Source: Pectinophora gossypiella
Taxonomy: Eukaryota > Arthropoda > Insecta > Lepidoptera > Gelechiidae
Direction: 5' to 3'
NCBI RefSeq assembly: GCF_024362695.1
Contig: NC_065422.1
Span: 10,601,534 to 10,665,533 of the forward strand
DNA length: 64,000 bases
Made by a program: the position numbers and the translations under genes. The notes below the pieces were generated by a model, which was given only the letters and a program-made list of their open reading frames with translations, had not been told where the DNA came from and ran no database searches. Positions 54,508-64,000 of this stretch are shown in pieces; within the stretch, counting starts at the first letter, position 1, and each line of letters starts with the position of its first letter.

Positions 54508-54907
54508 GACTTCCGTGGTCCAGTGGTTGAGCGTTGGGCTCACGATCCGGAGGTCCCGGGTTCGATTCCCGGTGGGAAGATATGAATGAATGAATTATTT
54601 TTATTTCAGATCTAAATCCATATTACAAAAAAATTGATAATAATAATGATAATTAGACATCACAAAAATTACTTTGTGGGCTCTAGTTTGGTTAGGACAT
54701 TACTGGCTCATCACCAGATTGTCCGAAAGTAAGATGATCCGTGCTTCGGAAGGCACGTTAAGCCATTGATCCCGGTTACTACTTACTGATGTAAGTAAGT
54801 AGTCGTTACATGAGCCATGTCAGGGGCCTTTGGCGGCTCAATAGTAACCCTGACACCAGGGTTGATGAGGTTGGTACTCCACCTCCCAACCCACATGATA
54901 GAAGTTG
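54508..54907 (+). mobile_element. SINE family B, full length with insert
   Basis: Head GGTCCAGTGGTTGAGCGTTG and B box GGTTCGATTCCCGGTGG. About 80 AT-rich bases (54577-54657) with (GAAT)n interrupt the body just after the head, then ACATCACAAAAATTACTTTG resumes. Confidence 0.84.
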
Positions 54908-55226
54908 AAGTATTATTTATCAGAGGACACGAGATTCTCGGGCGAGTGATAACATCCGCTACTGTTTACTAACACACGTTATGTCATCGCAATGACGGAA
55001 CTGGTGGAGGAAGAGGGAGGGGAGGTACCTTTCGTTGTTTGAGCTGTGAGATATTTTCGCACCTATGACAACATTGCCACCGTTGCGTTCATCTTGTGAT
55101 ACAGATTTATTAGTATCGGTTATGTTACGATGATGTGGAGTCCAATAGTAAAGTCTCTTTGAATTGTGAGTAGGCAAAGAAATGAGTTTAGTACCATAAA
55201 AAAAACCATTGCAAGTTAAACTAAGT

Positions 55227-55372
55227 AAGGGTATTATAAACCAATCTCACCTTCGAGACTGCCCTCAAGATCATGTCGATGTGACAGTTCTTATATGAAA
55301 ACAGGGACTTGAGCATGATCTTGAGGGCAGTCTCAGCTGAGATTAGTTTATTAATACCACCCCTAGATTCAG
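55227..55372. mobile_element. MITE family 4 (hairpin), second copy
   Basis: AGGGTATTATAAACCAATCT, CGAGACTGCCCTCAAGATCA mirrored by CATGATCTTGAGGGCAGTCT, CAGCTGAGATTAGTTTATTA. It lies in intron 1 of the gene model. Confidence 0.82.
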
Positions 55373-55819
55373 GTTTCAACGCACAAATTATATTATTAGG
55401 TACAAAAAGATGGGTAATAATTCCATGTTGCATGTTGCACACATGTAGTAAAAGATATTTCTAGTGACTTATTGTGGTCGAATATCGAATCAACATTCCA
55501 ATGATTCATTTTCATTTGCTTGACGAATGATCTTTCAAATACCATGTATGGAATCATTCAAATACTTTGATTTTAAATTTTTAAAACAGTCGCCCTACTC
55601 TGCCTAGAGTAGTGTATAGCCTATAACTCTCTAGAGGCGAGATAGCTGGTTACAACACTATAATATGACCTATTTGTGCAGTTGTGCACACAGCAGCATT
55701 GCTCAAACTATTACACTTGATAACACTTAATATTACCTACTTTGTGATACTTCGACACTTGTAAAAGTGAAAATTGAATTGGTTTGTCGCTATTTAATGT
55801 GACGTTTTGAAATGAACAT

Positions 55820-55985
55820 AGTAATAAGCTGCCGACTATATCCCAATTGGAGTAGTCATAGGTACATTCATTGCAAGAGGAACTAAGTACCCACACATCA
55901 GCGAGATTTCTGTTAGACCAACGTGATAGGTGAGCCCTATCGCCGTCTATAATGGCCGAGCCAACTGTGTTCTAGAACACTACTC
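55820..55985 (-). mobile_element. SINE-like family D
   Basis: ATATCCCAATTGGAGTAGTC, GAACTAAGTACCCACACATC and TCGCCGTCTATAATGGCCGA. Confidence 0.76.
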
Positions 55986-56064
55986 TTATGTTATTCTATT
56001 TTCAACTGTGTCTAACAAACTACTAAATATATTTTTTTTATTTGTCTAGTATAAAAATTACAAC

Positions 56065-56320
56065 AAATAAAAGAGAAGGTGCAGGTCGTGTCGTATCGGG
56101 AGGTGAAGGTTTTGGCGGGAAGAAGAGAGGAATGGCGATTACTCCACCGACAAGAGCGCAGCTCTTAAATAGAGCGAGAGAGAGAGATAAAAATTATATC
56201 TACTGTGACAAGGCGTCCGTATAAAAGTGGAGGAAGCAAGAGAGGTGAAGGATAGAAACAAATGGAATTGCATAGTCCCTGCTTACCCCGGTGGGAAATA
56301 TGCGTGAAATTTATATGTAT
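56065..56320 (+). mobile_element. Two LINE 3' tails in tandem
   Basis: 56065-56195 repeats the tail at 574-715 (GTGCAGGTCGTGTCGTATCG, GGAAGAAGAGAGGAATGGCG). 56225-56320 is the other tail type (AGCAAGAGAGGTGAAGGATA, CCCCGGTGGGAAATATGCGT). Confidence 0.72.
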
Positions 56321-56989
56321 ATAATATGTATGTAGGTAAAAACTACATTCAGGTATACTGGCTGTTTATTTTGTCGCTTCTGAAACTGGACAAACCCACG
56401 AATAGCTCAGACTTCCTCTTTCCGCGTGTCGCCGCGCTATAAAACGTTGCGATATAAAACAACCAAAAGTTTGTCGCAGACTTTATAAATAGTCACACTA
56501 ACTGTATTTTGATGTTTTAGACGAAACAGCTTGGCCGCCGACGGACTGCATAACCTACCGTTTTTTCATTTACCATAAAGAATATAAAATTGATTCAGAT
56601 TCCATTACTGATCGAAATAATTGTTATTAAGAAAATAAATTACGTAAGTTTTTAACCTAATTCTCGGTCAGTTTGCACAGTAAAAGCCGAAGTGAATCAT
56701 GCATAACCGTGGGAATAAAATTTAACGTTTATCATGCTATGGTAACAATCAGGTTAATTTTGAATTTAGAAAAAAAATACGTTCTTAGAAAACACACACG
56801 AAATGCCAAAAAAAAATTGTGTTGCAGTTATAAGTCATTGCTCTACGTGAACTTACTAAGAGCTAACTAATTCATTGACAATCGCATCATACCAATTTAT
56901 TTTATCAATGAAATGAATAAAGAATAATAAAGTTTGCTTCGAATGGTATTCTACTAAACCGGAACGCAACCATTAGTCGGCATCATATA

Positions 56990-57262
56990 AAAACGTAAAT
57001 AGCCTACATTCGTCCTACTACTGGACACAGGCCCCTCGATTAACTGGAGGAGTATGGACATGGAGCATACTCCACCATATTGCTCCACGGGAGGTTGATC
57101 GAAGTGTTTGGACTAGTAGCTCGGGAACAACGGCTTAACATGCCTTCTGGAGCACGGAATGTGCTAGCTACAAAGGACAGCCTTAAGTGATTTCGACAAT
57201 GTCCCCAACGGAAATCGAACCTGGATCTCCAGATCGTGAGCCGACGGAGGCTGTTAATTAGC
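56990..57262 (-). mobile_element. SINE family C, damaged copy
   Basis: AATAGCCTACATTCGTCCTA, GGAGCATACTCCACCATATT and ACGGAAATCGAACCTGGATC; the distal part of the head is deleted. Confidence 0.75.
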
Positions 57263-57667
57263 ATATATTTAGCTTAGCTAAGACATTGTTAAACATTGAA
57301 AAGTAGAGTATTTATAGTGCTCAGCTTCGTCCAACGCATAACTGTACAACAACATCGGATAGCCGGCAAATTAGTATAATTGCTGGGACCAGAATTTCTA
57401 GTTTCCATACGACTCTAGTTTTTATGGGCCCGTAAAATGTGAGAATAATACCGCTAGATATTATTATACAATGTGACTTGCGCATACGTGTACATAGTTA
57501 ACATTTAACTTGTTTTTTTAGTCTCAGGCTATAGATAAGTATGTGTTGTCTACGTGCTGAGCTTTAGTGAGAAAATAGAGTCTCTATATTATTTATTACA
57601 TCTAACTTTTTTTACAAGTTTTTTTTAAGTTTATTTGGTTACAGCTTTGAACCTGCCTATTCACTCC

Positions 57668-58023
57668 AAAATGCTGCAGACGCCTCCTAATTTTATTTTA
57701 AGTTTTACCCGTCATTTTCTTATCCGCCGAAAAGGAAAGGGATGGATGATTGACAACTGTTAATTTTAAATTGAATGTGTAAATAAATGAATAACCCGGG
57801 CGAATAAACCCCGTTTGATGTGAGCTGTCAATTCAATTCTGTAGGGTTATTGGCCAATATAAAGTTTTAGTAGGATTTTTTAAATTTCTGCCTAAAATTG
57901 GCGTGTGGTGTGATCCATAAATTTTATGCCTGTCGATTGCCCGTCCTTTTCCTTTTCAGTGGATAAGAAAATGACAGATATAACTTAAAATAAAATTAAA
58001 TGGTGTGGACTGGAATTAGCACC
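57668..58023. mobile_element. MITE family 2
   Basis: ATGCTGCAGACGCCTCCTAA at the left; TGGTGTGGACTGGAATTAGC then ACC at the right. 356 bp. Confidence 0.83.
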
Positions 58024-58096
58024 ATTTATTGCTTAAATTTACTTCAGCTTTTAAGTCCCATCGTCATTTACTATCATGTGAGATGATGATGATGTG

Positions 58097-58185
58097 GGGC
58101 CTTTGGCGGCTCAATAGTAACCCTGACACCAGGGTTGATGAGGCTAGTATTCTCCTCACAACCCACACGATAAGAAGAAGATCAT
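58097..58185 (+). mobile_element. SINE family B, 3' end
   Basis: GGGCCTTTGGCGGCTCAATA, ACACCAGGGTTGATGAGG and CACAACCCACACGATAAGAA. Little diverged. Confidence 0.76.
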
Positions 58186-58235
58186 GTGAGATTGTAAAAT
58201 ACGAACCGTCTTTGATGTAAATGATTGAGTGTAAT

Positions 58236-58430
58236 GAGCCATTCATTTATCTTAAGCGCAGTTTTCACTAACACAGTTGACCATTATAGACGGCGATTTG
58301 ACTCACAACCTATCACGTTGATCTAACAGAAACCTCGGTGAGGTGTGGGTACTTAGTTCATCTTGCGATGGATGGACCTCTTGACTATCCCAATTGGGCT
58401 ATATTCGTAAGCTTACGAATACATAAGCAC
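58236..58430 (+). mobile_element. SINE-like family D
   Basis: AAGCGCAGTTTTCACTAACA, CATTATAGACGGCGATTTGA and GTGTGGGTACTTAGTTCATC. Confidence 0.78.
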
Positions 58431-59160
58431 ACTTCATACACACTACCTCGTTTTACACAGACACTACATATTGGCATTATCGTACACGTGCATCTGTGTG
58501 TGTGACGTCTGACACCATAAGATTCAAGTCTAAACTATGCCCGAGGGGGGATGAGGTAAACCTAGCTCAGCCGCTGGTGGGGAGCGGAGAGTTGCCGTTC
58601 TATACGTAGTATTATTCCTTATTCTATGACAAAAGCGAAACGAATACGTAAGCTTAGGTATAAAATAGAGAGTGTCAAATGAAATGTAAATAAATCTAGT
58701 TTAGCAATTTCCGAAAAAGTATTTCAAAGCAGCCAGACATATCCTGTATTCCTAACACCAGTTCACGAATACTCCTTAGTCATAGGCGCTAGCATCTATC
58801 TGGGTCATCTGATTTACTACCTAACTTTACGACGACCAACACGCCCGTATAAGGAAGCCAGCCTTTTTATATCCGTACTAAGTCTGCCTAATCACACATA
58901 TAAACCACCCACAAGAAAACAATCCGTAATTAATCTTGCTTAGTAACGGTGTCTCAATTTGGTTACAGTAGAAAGTTGGATTAAAAAGTAACAGTGACAA
59001 TGGTGCCGGTTCGGGCAACCACCAACTTAATTTGACAGGACTAAAACTAACTCCATCTCTTTCTTGCACATACCTATTGTAAGTAAAGGACGGCACTAAT
59101 TTACGAGCTGTCAAAATAGTGTCCACTCGAATAGGCACCAATGTTGATTTACCAAGATAT
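58431..59160. other. Intron, nothing recognised
   Basis: Open frames at 58878-59141 on the minus strand are not in phase with neighbouring exons and lack splice sites. Confidence 0.4.
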
Positions 59161-59161
59161 T

Positions 59162-59325
59162 ACATACATACATACATACATAAACTCACGCCTGTAATCC
59201 CTAATGGGGTGGGCAGAGCCACAAGTAATCACAGACAACTTGCAGCCACTGTTGATACGAAGTCCAAAGATGGATATGATGAACCTTATGGTGATAAGGG
59301 ATCAGCCTATCGCCCATAACATTAC
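59162..59325 (+). mobile_element. SINE-like family H, best copy
   Basis: A (CATA)n lead, then AACTCACGCCTGTAATCCCT, GCAGAGCCACAAGTAATCAC and GATGGATATGATGAACCTTA, ending AGCCTATCGCCCATAACATT. Confidence 0.75.
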
Positions 59326-60355
59326 AAGATAGATATAACACAAAATCCAAAATCGATAAATAGCACGATAAAGGAAAGTTTACATATCCCGACAAAATAC
59401 GAGTATAGAATTTAGGTAAAAAATATTTAAAATAAAAGTCAAGTCGACCGAAGATAGGATCGTGGTAAAACAATTACATACAAAATTAACGACTTCTTAG
59501 ATGATGAACTTTTAAAAGGTACCTGTTTGATAATGTTGCAAAAAAATGCCTATAAGTAACCAGTTTGCTTAAAGAGGAGATAAATTATTTCGGGTAAATC
59601 GTGCTAGATGTCGGTCACGTTATCACTTATCACACACTTCTAAAAATAAATATTCAACTTCAATAAATACAAAGAGGCTTATAGTCAAAGACTATTGTTC
59701 TTGTTGTTGAGCAGGCAAAGAACTGACGAACACACGGCGTTAAAACATATTGCTTTACATTTTTGCACAGCTAGTAGACGAACAACCATTGCATTTGTAT
59801 AGCAAACAAGACTCACAAAGTTAATCGGACTTCAACTAAAAAAGGCATAATTATCTTAGCGTCCACTTTCATCCAAAACTTTCAATTTTCGCCCAAGGCT
59901 AAACGCTAAAAGTATCGCGTGATCATTTAAATGCTGAGGTTTAAAATTGGACACTTTTTAAGGCCAAGATTCGTTCTTGATACTTTTGAACAAGATAGTC
60001 GTATCAAATTGCATTCCGGTAAGACGAAGAAACGTAACTAATGAATTTACGTAAAATAACTTATTCTAGTAATTCAGACATTTCAAAACTGTATGACCAC
60101 CTAATGTAATTGTGACCTTAATGCTAGTTATAGCATAATAGCATAGATTTATCTACATAACAAATGAAGACTATTTTGATCAATATAAACTTAAATCTGC
60201 TATCATATTGAAGTTTCAACTGATATATCAATATCTTTCTATATAATATCAGCAAGAACGATTAAGTTTCTTTATTAAGAAATCTATTTACTATTCAAGC
60301 ACTTTTACAATCCAATGTAAAAATCCACGGGAGCTGATGTTTAAAGTCTACGTTA
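59326..60355. other. Intron, nothing recognised
   Basis: AT-rich; no exon in phase with 60637 or 54003 is needed, as those two join directly. Confidence 0.45.
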
Positions 60356-60359
60356 TCAT

Positions 60360-60490
60360 CATCATCTCTCCGTCCGCTTACCTAACCTGAACATTTGATA
60401 AGTCCGGTTTTGTAAGAAGCGACTGCCTGTCTGACCTTCCATCCCGCGAAGGGAATACCAGCCCAATACAGGTTAGGTCACATATATCCG
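60360..60490 (-). mobile_element. SINE family A, 3' half
   Basis: CCGTCCGCTTACCTAACCTG, GAAGCGACTGCCTGTCTGAC and GCCCAATACAGGTTAGGTCA. Its edge is about 150 bases from exon 1. Confidence 0.76.
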
Positions 60491-60636
60491 AAAACTCCGA
60501 AGTCCAGACAGTGGGTCCCTGGACGGTTTACATTTAGGTAGCGCTGGCGCTGCGATCGGGCAGGGCAACCTCAGCCAGGTTCACGTTTACTAACTAGAAT
60601 TTAATTCATAAATAGAAGCTGAAAATGCATCCTTAC

Positions 60637-60953
60637 CTGTGGATCATCGTCAGACACCAAACTCCTCCTCTTCATGGCATATTCCTTCACAGCTGTACTG
60701 TTCTCCGTATTGGTGTCAACATTGAATGTCTTCAGTCTTAACATCGGCCCTATAGGTCCTAAGGGTGAGGTATATTTGTTATACGTTAGGTATTTATTGC
60801 CTGAAGTGATGAGGGAATTGTTAGGCGAAATGGAGGGAGGGTTTGAGCTGCCCTCAACGATGTTGTGGATGCTCGGCCTTTGGACTCGCTTCTTCGGCTT
60901 CACGTAGGTCCGCGAATCGAATTTGTGCTTGTCTGGCATTGCCAGGACTTGTT
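60637..60953 (-). CDS. Exon 1 (first seen) of the split gene
   Basis: The acceptor is a long T-rich tract ending TTTCAG; the donor is CAG|GTAAGG. The exon begins with two bases of a split codon followed by Q-V-L-A-M-P-D-K-H-K, so coding may continue from an upstream exon. Otherwise the ATG at 60937-60939 is the start and the preceding 14 bases are leader. The strength of the acceptor shows the transcript extends to higher coordinates. The segment is basic at its start (KPKKRVQRP), then Ser/Asn/Pro-rich. It ends in phase 0 after SDDDPQ. I found no partner exon between 60954 and 64000. Confidence 0.8.
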
Positions 60954-61021
60954 CTGAAACAAAAAAAAAACAAAATTAGGTTACTTAACTCTTTTTGATT
61001 TTTTTTTATTTTTGATTTTGA

Positions 61022-61322
61022 CTAACAGCCTCCATGATCTTGTGGTTAGAAGATTGGGCTCACGATCTGAAGGTCCGGGTTCGATTCTCGATGGGGATAT
61101 TGTCAAAATCACTTTGTACTGTCCTTTGTTCGGTAAGGACATTGCAGGCTAAGTCAGGTGATTGTCCGAAAAAGTATGATGGTTTTATGTTTCGGAAGGC
61201 ACGTTAAGCCGATGGTCCCAGGCTACAAGCCCAAACACCTCCACCAACCCGCAATGGAGCACCGTGGTAGAGTAATGCTGTGCGCAGCAGTGGGGCGTAT
61301 ATAGACTGTTTATGTTATGTTT
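61022..61322 (+). mobile_element. SINE family C, full length, plus orientation
   Basis: Head AGCCTCCATGATCTTGTGGT and B box GGTTCGATTCTCGATGGGGA. The body has GTCCGAAAAAGTATGATGG and GGAAGGCACGTTAAGCCGAT, ending in AGACTGTTTATGTTATG. Confidence 0.83.
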
Positions 61323-61387
61323 ACTTAACAGTTACAAGAGTTCGCTCTTAAGTTGCGTGTGTCCACAGGAGATAAAACGGAATGATT

Positions 61388-61442
61388 TTTTTTTGACGTG
61401 ACGTAAAATTGCATTAGCTACTTGGCCGGACAACTGGGGACA
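61388..61442. repeat. Repeat S fragment
   Basis: TTTTTTTTGACGTGACG and GCTACTTGGCCGGACAACTG. Confidence 0.6.
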
Positions 61443-61725
61443 TGGCAACTTATATAGTAGGTAATTTGTAAATTCCAAACGCTTCGTTTGCTTCGATTTT
61501 GGTTAAGTGGCCGTTTTTTCCATATATCATTTTATGTGGAGGTAAGGATAGATTCTAGAAAAGACAATGTAACATTGTGTAATAACTATCTTACTGTACA
61601 GACGAATCGATATACAGATGCGTTACTGATGTGACTTGTTAGCAGGTTCCCATGTGACATAAGACATAATGTGTTCAAGAAACAAAAAAACCCTCAACTC
61701 CAATGAAATAACAACTTACATAACA

Positions 61726-61960
61726 TACCATGCATCACGCGTGTATCCCCGAAGGGGTAGGCAGAGGTGCATAGTATATACACCTACTCCTTGTCAGCTA
61801 TGTTTAAGCCCCATGTTCTAGGGGGGAGCCTATTGCCATTAACAGGGCACAAATCCGGGAAACCACGCGATATCAATAACTCATGATCCAAACCTTAATT
61901 CAATTCACTAGTTTAGAACTCGACCCTGGATTATAGCCGGACACTAAAACGTGATGTAAA
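61726..61960 (+). mobile_element. SINE-like family G
   Basis: ATGCATCACGCGTGTATCCC, CGAAGGGGTAGGCAGAGGTG, TGTTTAAGCCCCATGTTCTA and ATGATCCAAACCTTAATTCA. It lacks a clear B box on this strand. Confidence 0.65.
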
Positions 61961-62349
61961 TAACGACTAGCTTCCATTATATTACTTATTCACTTTCAAA
62001 TATATCCGTTGGTAGTGGGAAACATCAGATTTCCCTCGGGATGCCGTTACAATTCCCTGAAAGTAAGAGTGAATAACAAACTACTCGTATGTAAAAAAAA
62101 AACAAAGTTGCTTTGTATCACTACTTCTTTATCATTTTTCGACGTATTCCACGCAGAGTGGTGCTGTGCTAAATACACCCTAAGTTCCCAACACTAGGAG
62201 CTGCTGATCCGTTGGTGCTCTACGTGGAACGAAATATAAAAAATAATTCCACATTGAGCACCAGCTTCAAATATTGGATGGTGCGCAATGTGGTATAGAT
62301 CTGGTGCTTTAAGAATTGGTGATATAAACTTTGGTGCTCTGCGTGGTAA

Positions 62350-62446
62350 AATTAAGAGCTGTCAATCATCCGTCCCTTTTCGGCGGATAAGAAAATTACA
62401 GATATAATTTAAACTAAAATTAGGAGGTGTGCAGGAGTAGGGGCTA
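62350..62446. mobile_element. MITE family 2, right end only
   Basis: CAATCATCCGTCCCTTTTCG, GCGGATAAGAAAATTACAGA and AAAATTAGGAGGTGTGCAGG. Confidence 0.72.
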
Positions 62447-62715
62447 TTGTTTATATAAACTAATAGCAAAACATAAATAAATCTTGATCTAAATTCCCAA
62501 TGTGAGTATCACAGACAAAGATAACTGCACAAGAGGTTAACACACCCATTAACAATCTAAGAATCGCATCTGAGAAACCACTTTGTTACCGAATCAAAAC
62601 AACTCTTATTTCGCTTTCAACACGATGCAAAATATTCCTGTAAGTTTTATTAAATTCAATGCGGCGTGCGATGAATGGAAAAAAGTATAATTGGCGCCAA
62701 AATTGGTTAACAATT

Positions 62716-63099
62716 GCACTTGGTACGTGGCATGGTATAAGAAGACTAGGTATGCTCAAAAGTGACAGCTAGCATTTCAAGGTTAGCCCAGCTGATGCTA
62801 TCCCGCCCTGTGTTGCCATTTCGTAAAAAATAAATTACTCACGACCAATGTTTTTATATTTACTTTGCAAGGAAATTTTGAACTTTTAGTAAAAGATTTA
62901 TTTACAGTGACAAGTAATAGTAACTAGTCAGTAATTCACTTAATTTTCAATAATAAAACTTACGCCCTTGGAATTTTTGGAGATACCAATTTAATGGCAA
63001 CACAGTGGTAACACTTACGTCATCAAAGGCCTATCATTGGCGGCTTGTCATAGGATTGAGCATACCTGGTTTTCTTATACCATGGCACTTGGTACGTGG
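62716..63099. mobile_element. 354-bp inverted-repeat element with 15-bp flanking direct repeats
   Basis: The direct repeat GCACTTGGTACGTGG lies at 62716-62730 and 63085-63099. Between them, 62731-62759 (CATGGTATAAGAAGACTAGG...) is the complement of 63056-63084 with two mismatches in 29. Inner words CTGTGTTGCCATTT and AATGGCAACACAG are also mirrored. No ORF. A fragment sits at 42416-42477. Confidence 0.85.
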
Positions 63100-63339
63100 T
63101 TAGAGAATAAAGTGACAGTTGTCGTTATATTATGATTGTGACAGACAGATAGTGTTGGAAATATTACAAAATGTGATGCGAATACTAATGGTAGAACGGC
63201 AGGTCCCTAGACGTTCCCACTTGAATACGATATACCTTAATCAAGTCCACGAAGGGCTCTTTGCATTTAAATTTAGGTCAATCTGATTACCGATTGCATA
63301 TCGACTGGAGGTCCACTAAACAAGTGTTATTTTAATTGA

Positions 63340-63405
63340 CGGCCTTCAAGGTCCAGTGGTTGAGCTTAGGGCTCACGTTCCTTAGGTCCCGCGTTCAAAT
63401 CCCGG
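63340..63405 (+). mobile_element. SINE family B head, solo
   Basis: AAGGTCCAGTGGTTGAGCTT and CGTTCAAATCCCGGTGGAAA: A and B boxes with no family B body. Confidence 0.72.
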
Positions 63406-63614
63406 TGGAAAACCAGCTCAATACAAGGTACGTCACATACCTTCGAAACGCATTTCTAGGGAATGAAATTTTGACACGATGTTTTTTTTTTGATAATCAT
63501 TTATGAAATTATAAAAACATTTTCGGAAATCTTTGGTTTCGGCCCGTACTGGATTCGAACCTGCGACCTCACAATGGGAGTCAAGCGTTTTTCTAATTAG
63601 ACTACCATGGCTCC
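63406..63614 (-). mobile_element. SINE family A, joined to the B head
   Basis: Body CCAGCTCAATACAAGGTACG; complement head GTACTGGATTCGAACCTGCG to AGACTACCATGGCTCC. It starts where the B head stops. Confidence 0.75.
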
Positions 63615-64000
63615 ATACGACTGTAGTACATTGACTTCATTAATAATCTTCTAGTGTTAAATGTAGTATTTACCGTAAATCTTTTAAGACGTCGAGAAGG
63701 AAACCTTAAGAAATCATAAGCGGTGGTGCTCGACAGCAGGGTGGTTACTAGGTCAAATCGTTTAACTAACTTGACAAAACAAGCTACGAGGAAACCAGAA
63801 AGCTATTATGGTTATTAGTCTGGTGACTATACAGGGTGCTAGAGACATCGTAACGAAAACTTTGAGGGATGATTCAGACCAAGATTATGAGTTGATATTT
63901 ATAAGTAGACATTTGACATGTAAAATTTAAAAAAAAATATGAATAAATGAGTATGAGTATGAGATATCAAGTGGAATTTTCCGTTGCAAAAGTATAAAAC

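Larger units (their letters stand above)
39482..60953 (-). other. Split gene, eleven internal coding exons plus alternative last exons; unknown Ser/Pro-rich protein
   Basis: Gene model built by eye on the minus strand. Every junction has AG acceptor and GT donor, and phase is kept through all eleven internal exons, giving one open frame of 2491 nt from the first ATG before the last exon. With last exon 42273-42295 the protein is 837 aa; with 39482-39561 it is 856 aa, counted from the ATG at 60937-60939. The product is rich in Ser, Thr, Pro and Asn with basic patches near residues 13-20 and 640-665, and has no signal peptide, membrane segment or catalytic motif I can see. It carries two copies of SLM-x(3-4)-PPSLVSS (about residues 161-173 and 240-252). 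It looks like a disordered scaffold or cytoskeletal-type protein, but that is inference. The introns are full of SINEs, LINE ends and MITEs. A short segment PVLVRQ-x-T (about residue 739) resembles the basic region of vertebrate APC; this is too short to assign a family. Confidence 0.8.

Noticed and set aside
51100..60953. Assigning the gene to the APC family
   Set aside because: The only link is a six-residue PVLVRQ match plus Ser/Pro richness; no armadillo repeats or clear beta-catenin-binding repeats are seen in the window.
5320..63180. CRISPR array or bacterial mobile island
   Set aside because: Repeats are dispersed, of eukaryotic type and irregularly spaced; no cas-like or bacterial genes exist here.

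Overview
This is a eukaryotic, AT-rich, intron- and repeat-dominated window, most likely from a lepidopteran (moth or butterfly) nuclear genome. The evidence is the absence of bacterial-style genes, several families of tRNA-derived SINEs in both orientations, non-LTR retrotransposon 3' ends with simple-repeat tails, hairpin MITEs, one complete Tc1-like transposon, and a split gene with consensus GT-AG introns. The order assignment rests on the general look of the repeats and is inference, not a database match. There is no CRISPR array, operon or rRNA, and no tRNA I would call a functional gene; the tRNA-like stretches are SINE heads.

Right half, about 39.4-61 kb: one long gene on the minus strand. 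I could chain eleven internal coding exons (60637-60953, 53879-54003, 52052-52221, 50852-51867, 50434-50548, 48971-49267, 47645-47790, 46519-46635, 45312-45368, 43951-44010, 42554-42638). Splice sites and codon phase agree at every junction. Two alternative last exons follow (42273-42295 or 39482-39561). The first exon seen has a strong acceptor at its 5' edge, so at least one more exon lies upstream, probably beyond the window. The product is at least about 840 residues, Ser/Thr/Pro-rich and basic in places, apparently disordered, with no transmembrane or enzyme domain and an internal duplicated PPSLVSS motif. I do not recognise the family.

Centre, about 37.5-38.0 kb: a short first coding exon (37568-37636) of a second minus-strand gene, with a putative promoter behind it. 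Its downstream exons were not found. Two further weak promoter or first-exon signals on the plus strand lie at 16.98-17.11 kb and 21.07-21.12 kb.

Left half, 1-37 kb: almost entirely mobile-element debris. The notable items are a complete Tc1-like DNA transposon (9444-11079, DD34E transposase of 342 aa, TIRs, TA target site), a 5'-truncated CR1-like LINE (5318-6577), many LINE 3' ends, at least seven SINE or SINE-like families, and MITEs. Several insertions are nested: LINE in SINE, MITE in MITE, SINE in MITE. Three things have no ready explanation. The first is an AT-rich degenerate-repeat block that changes strand across a perfect GC hairpin (4340-4915). The second is a 354-bp inverted-repeat element flanked by 15-bp direct repeats (62716-63099). 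The third is a cluster of self-complementary GAGATC/CGGGAT words (54283-54368).
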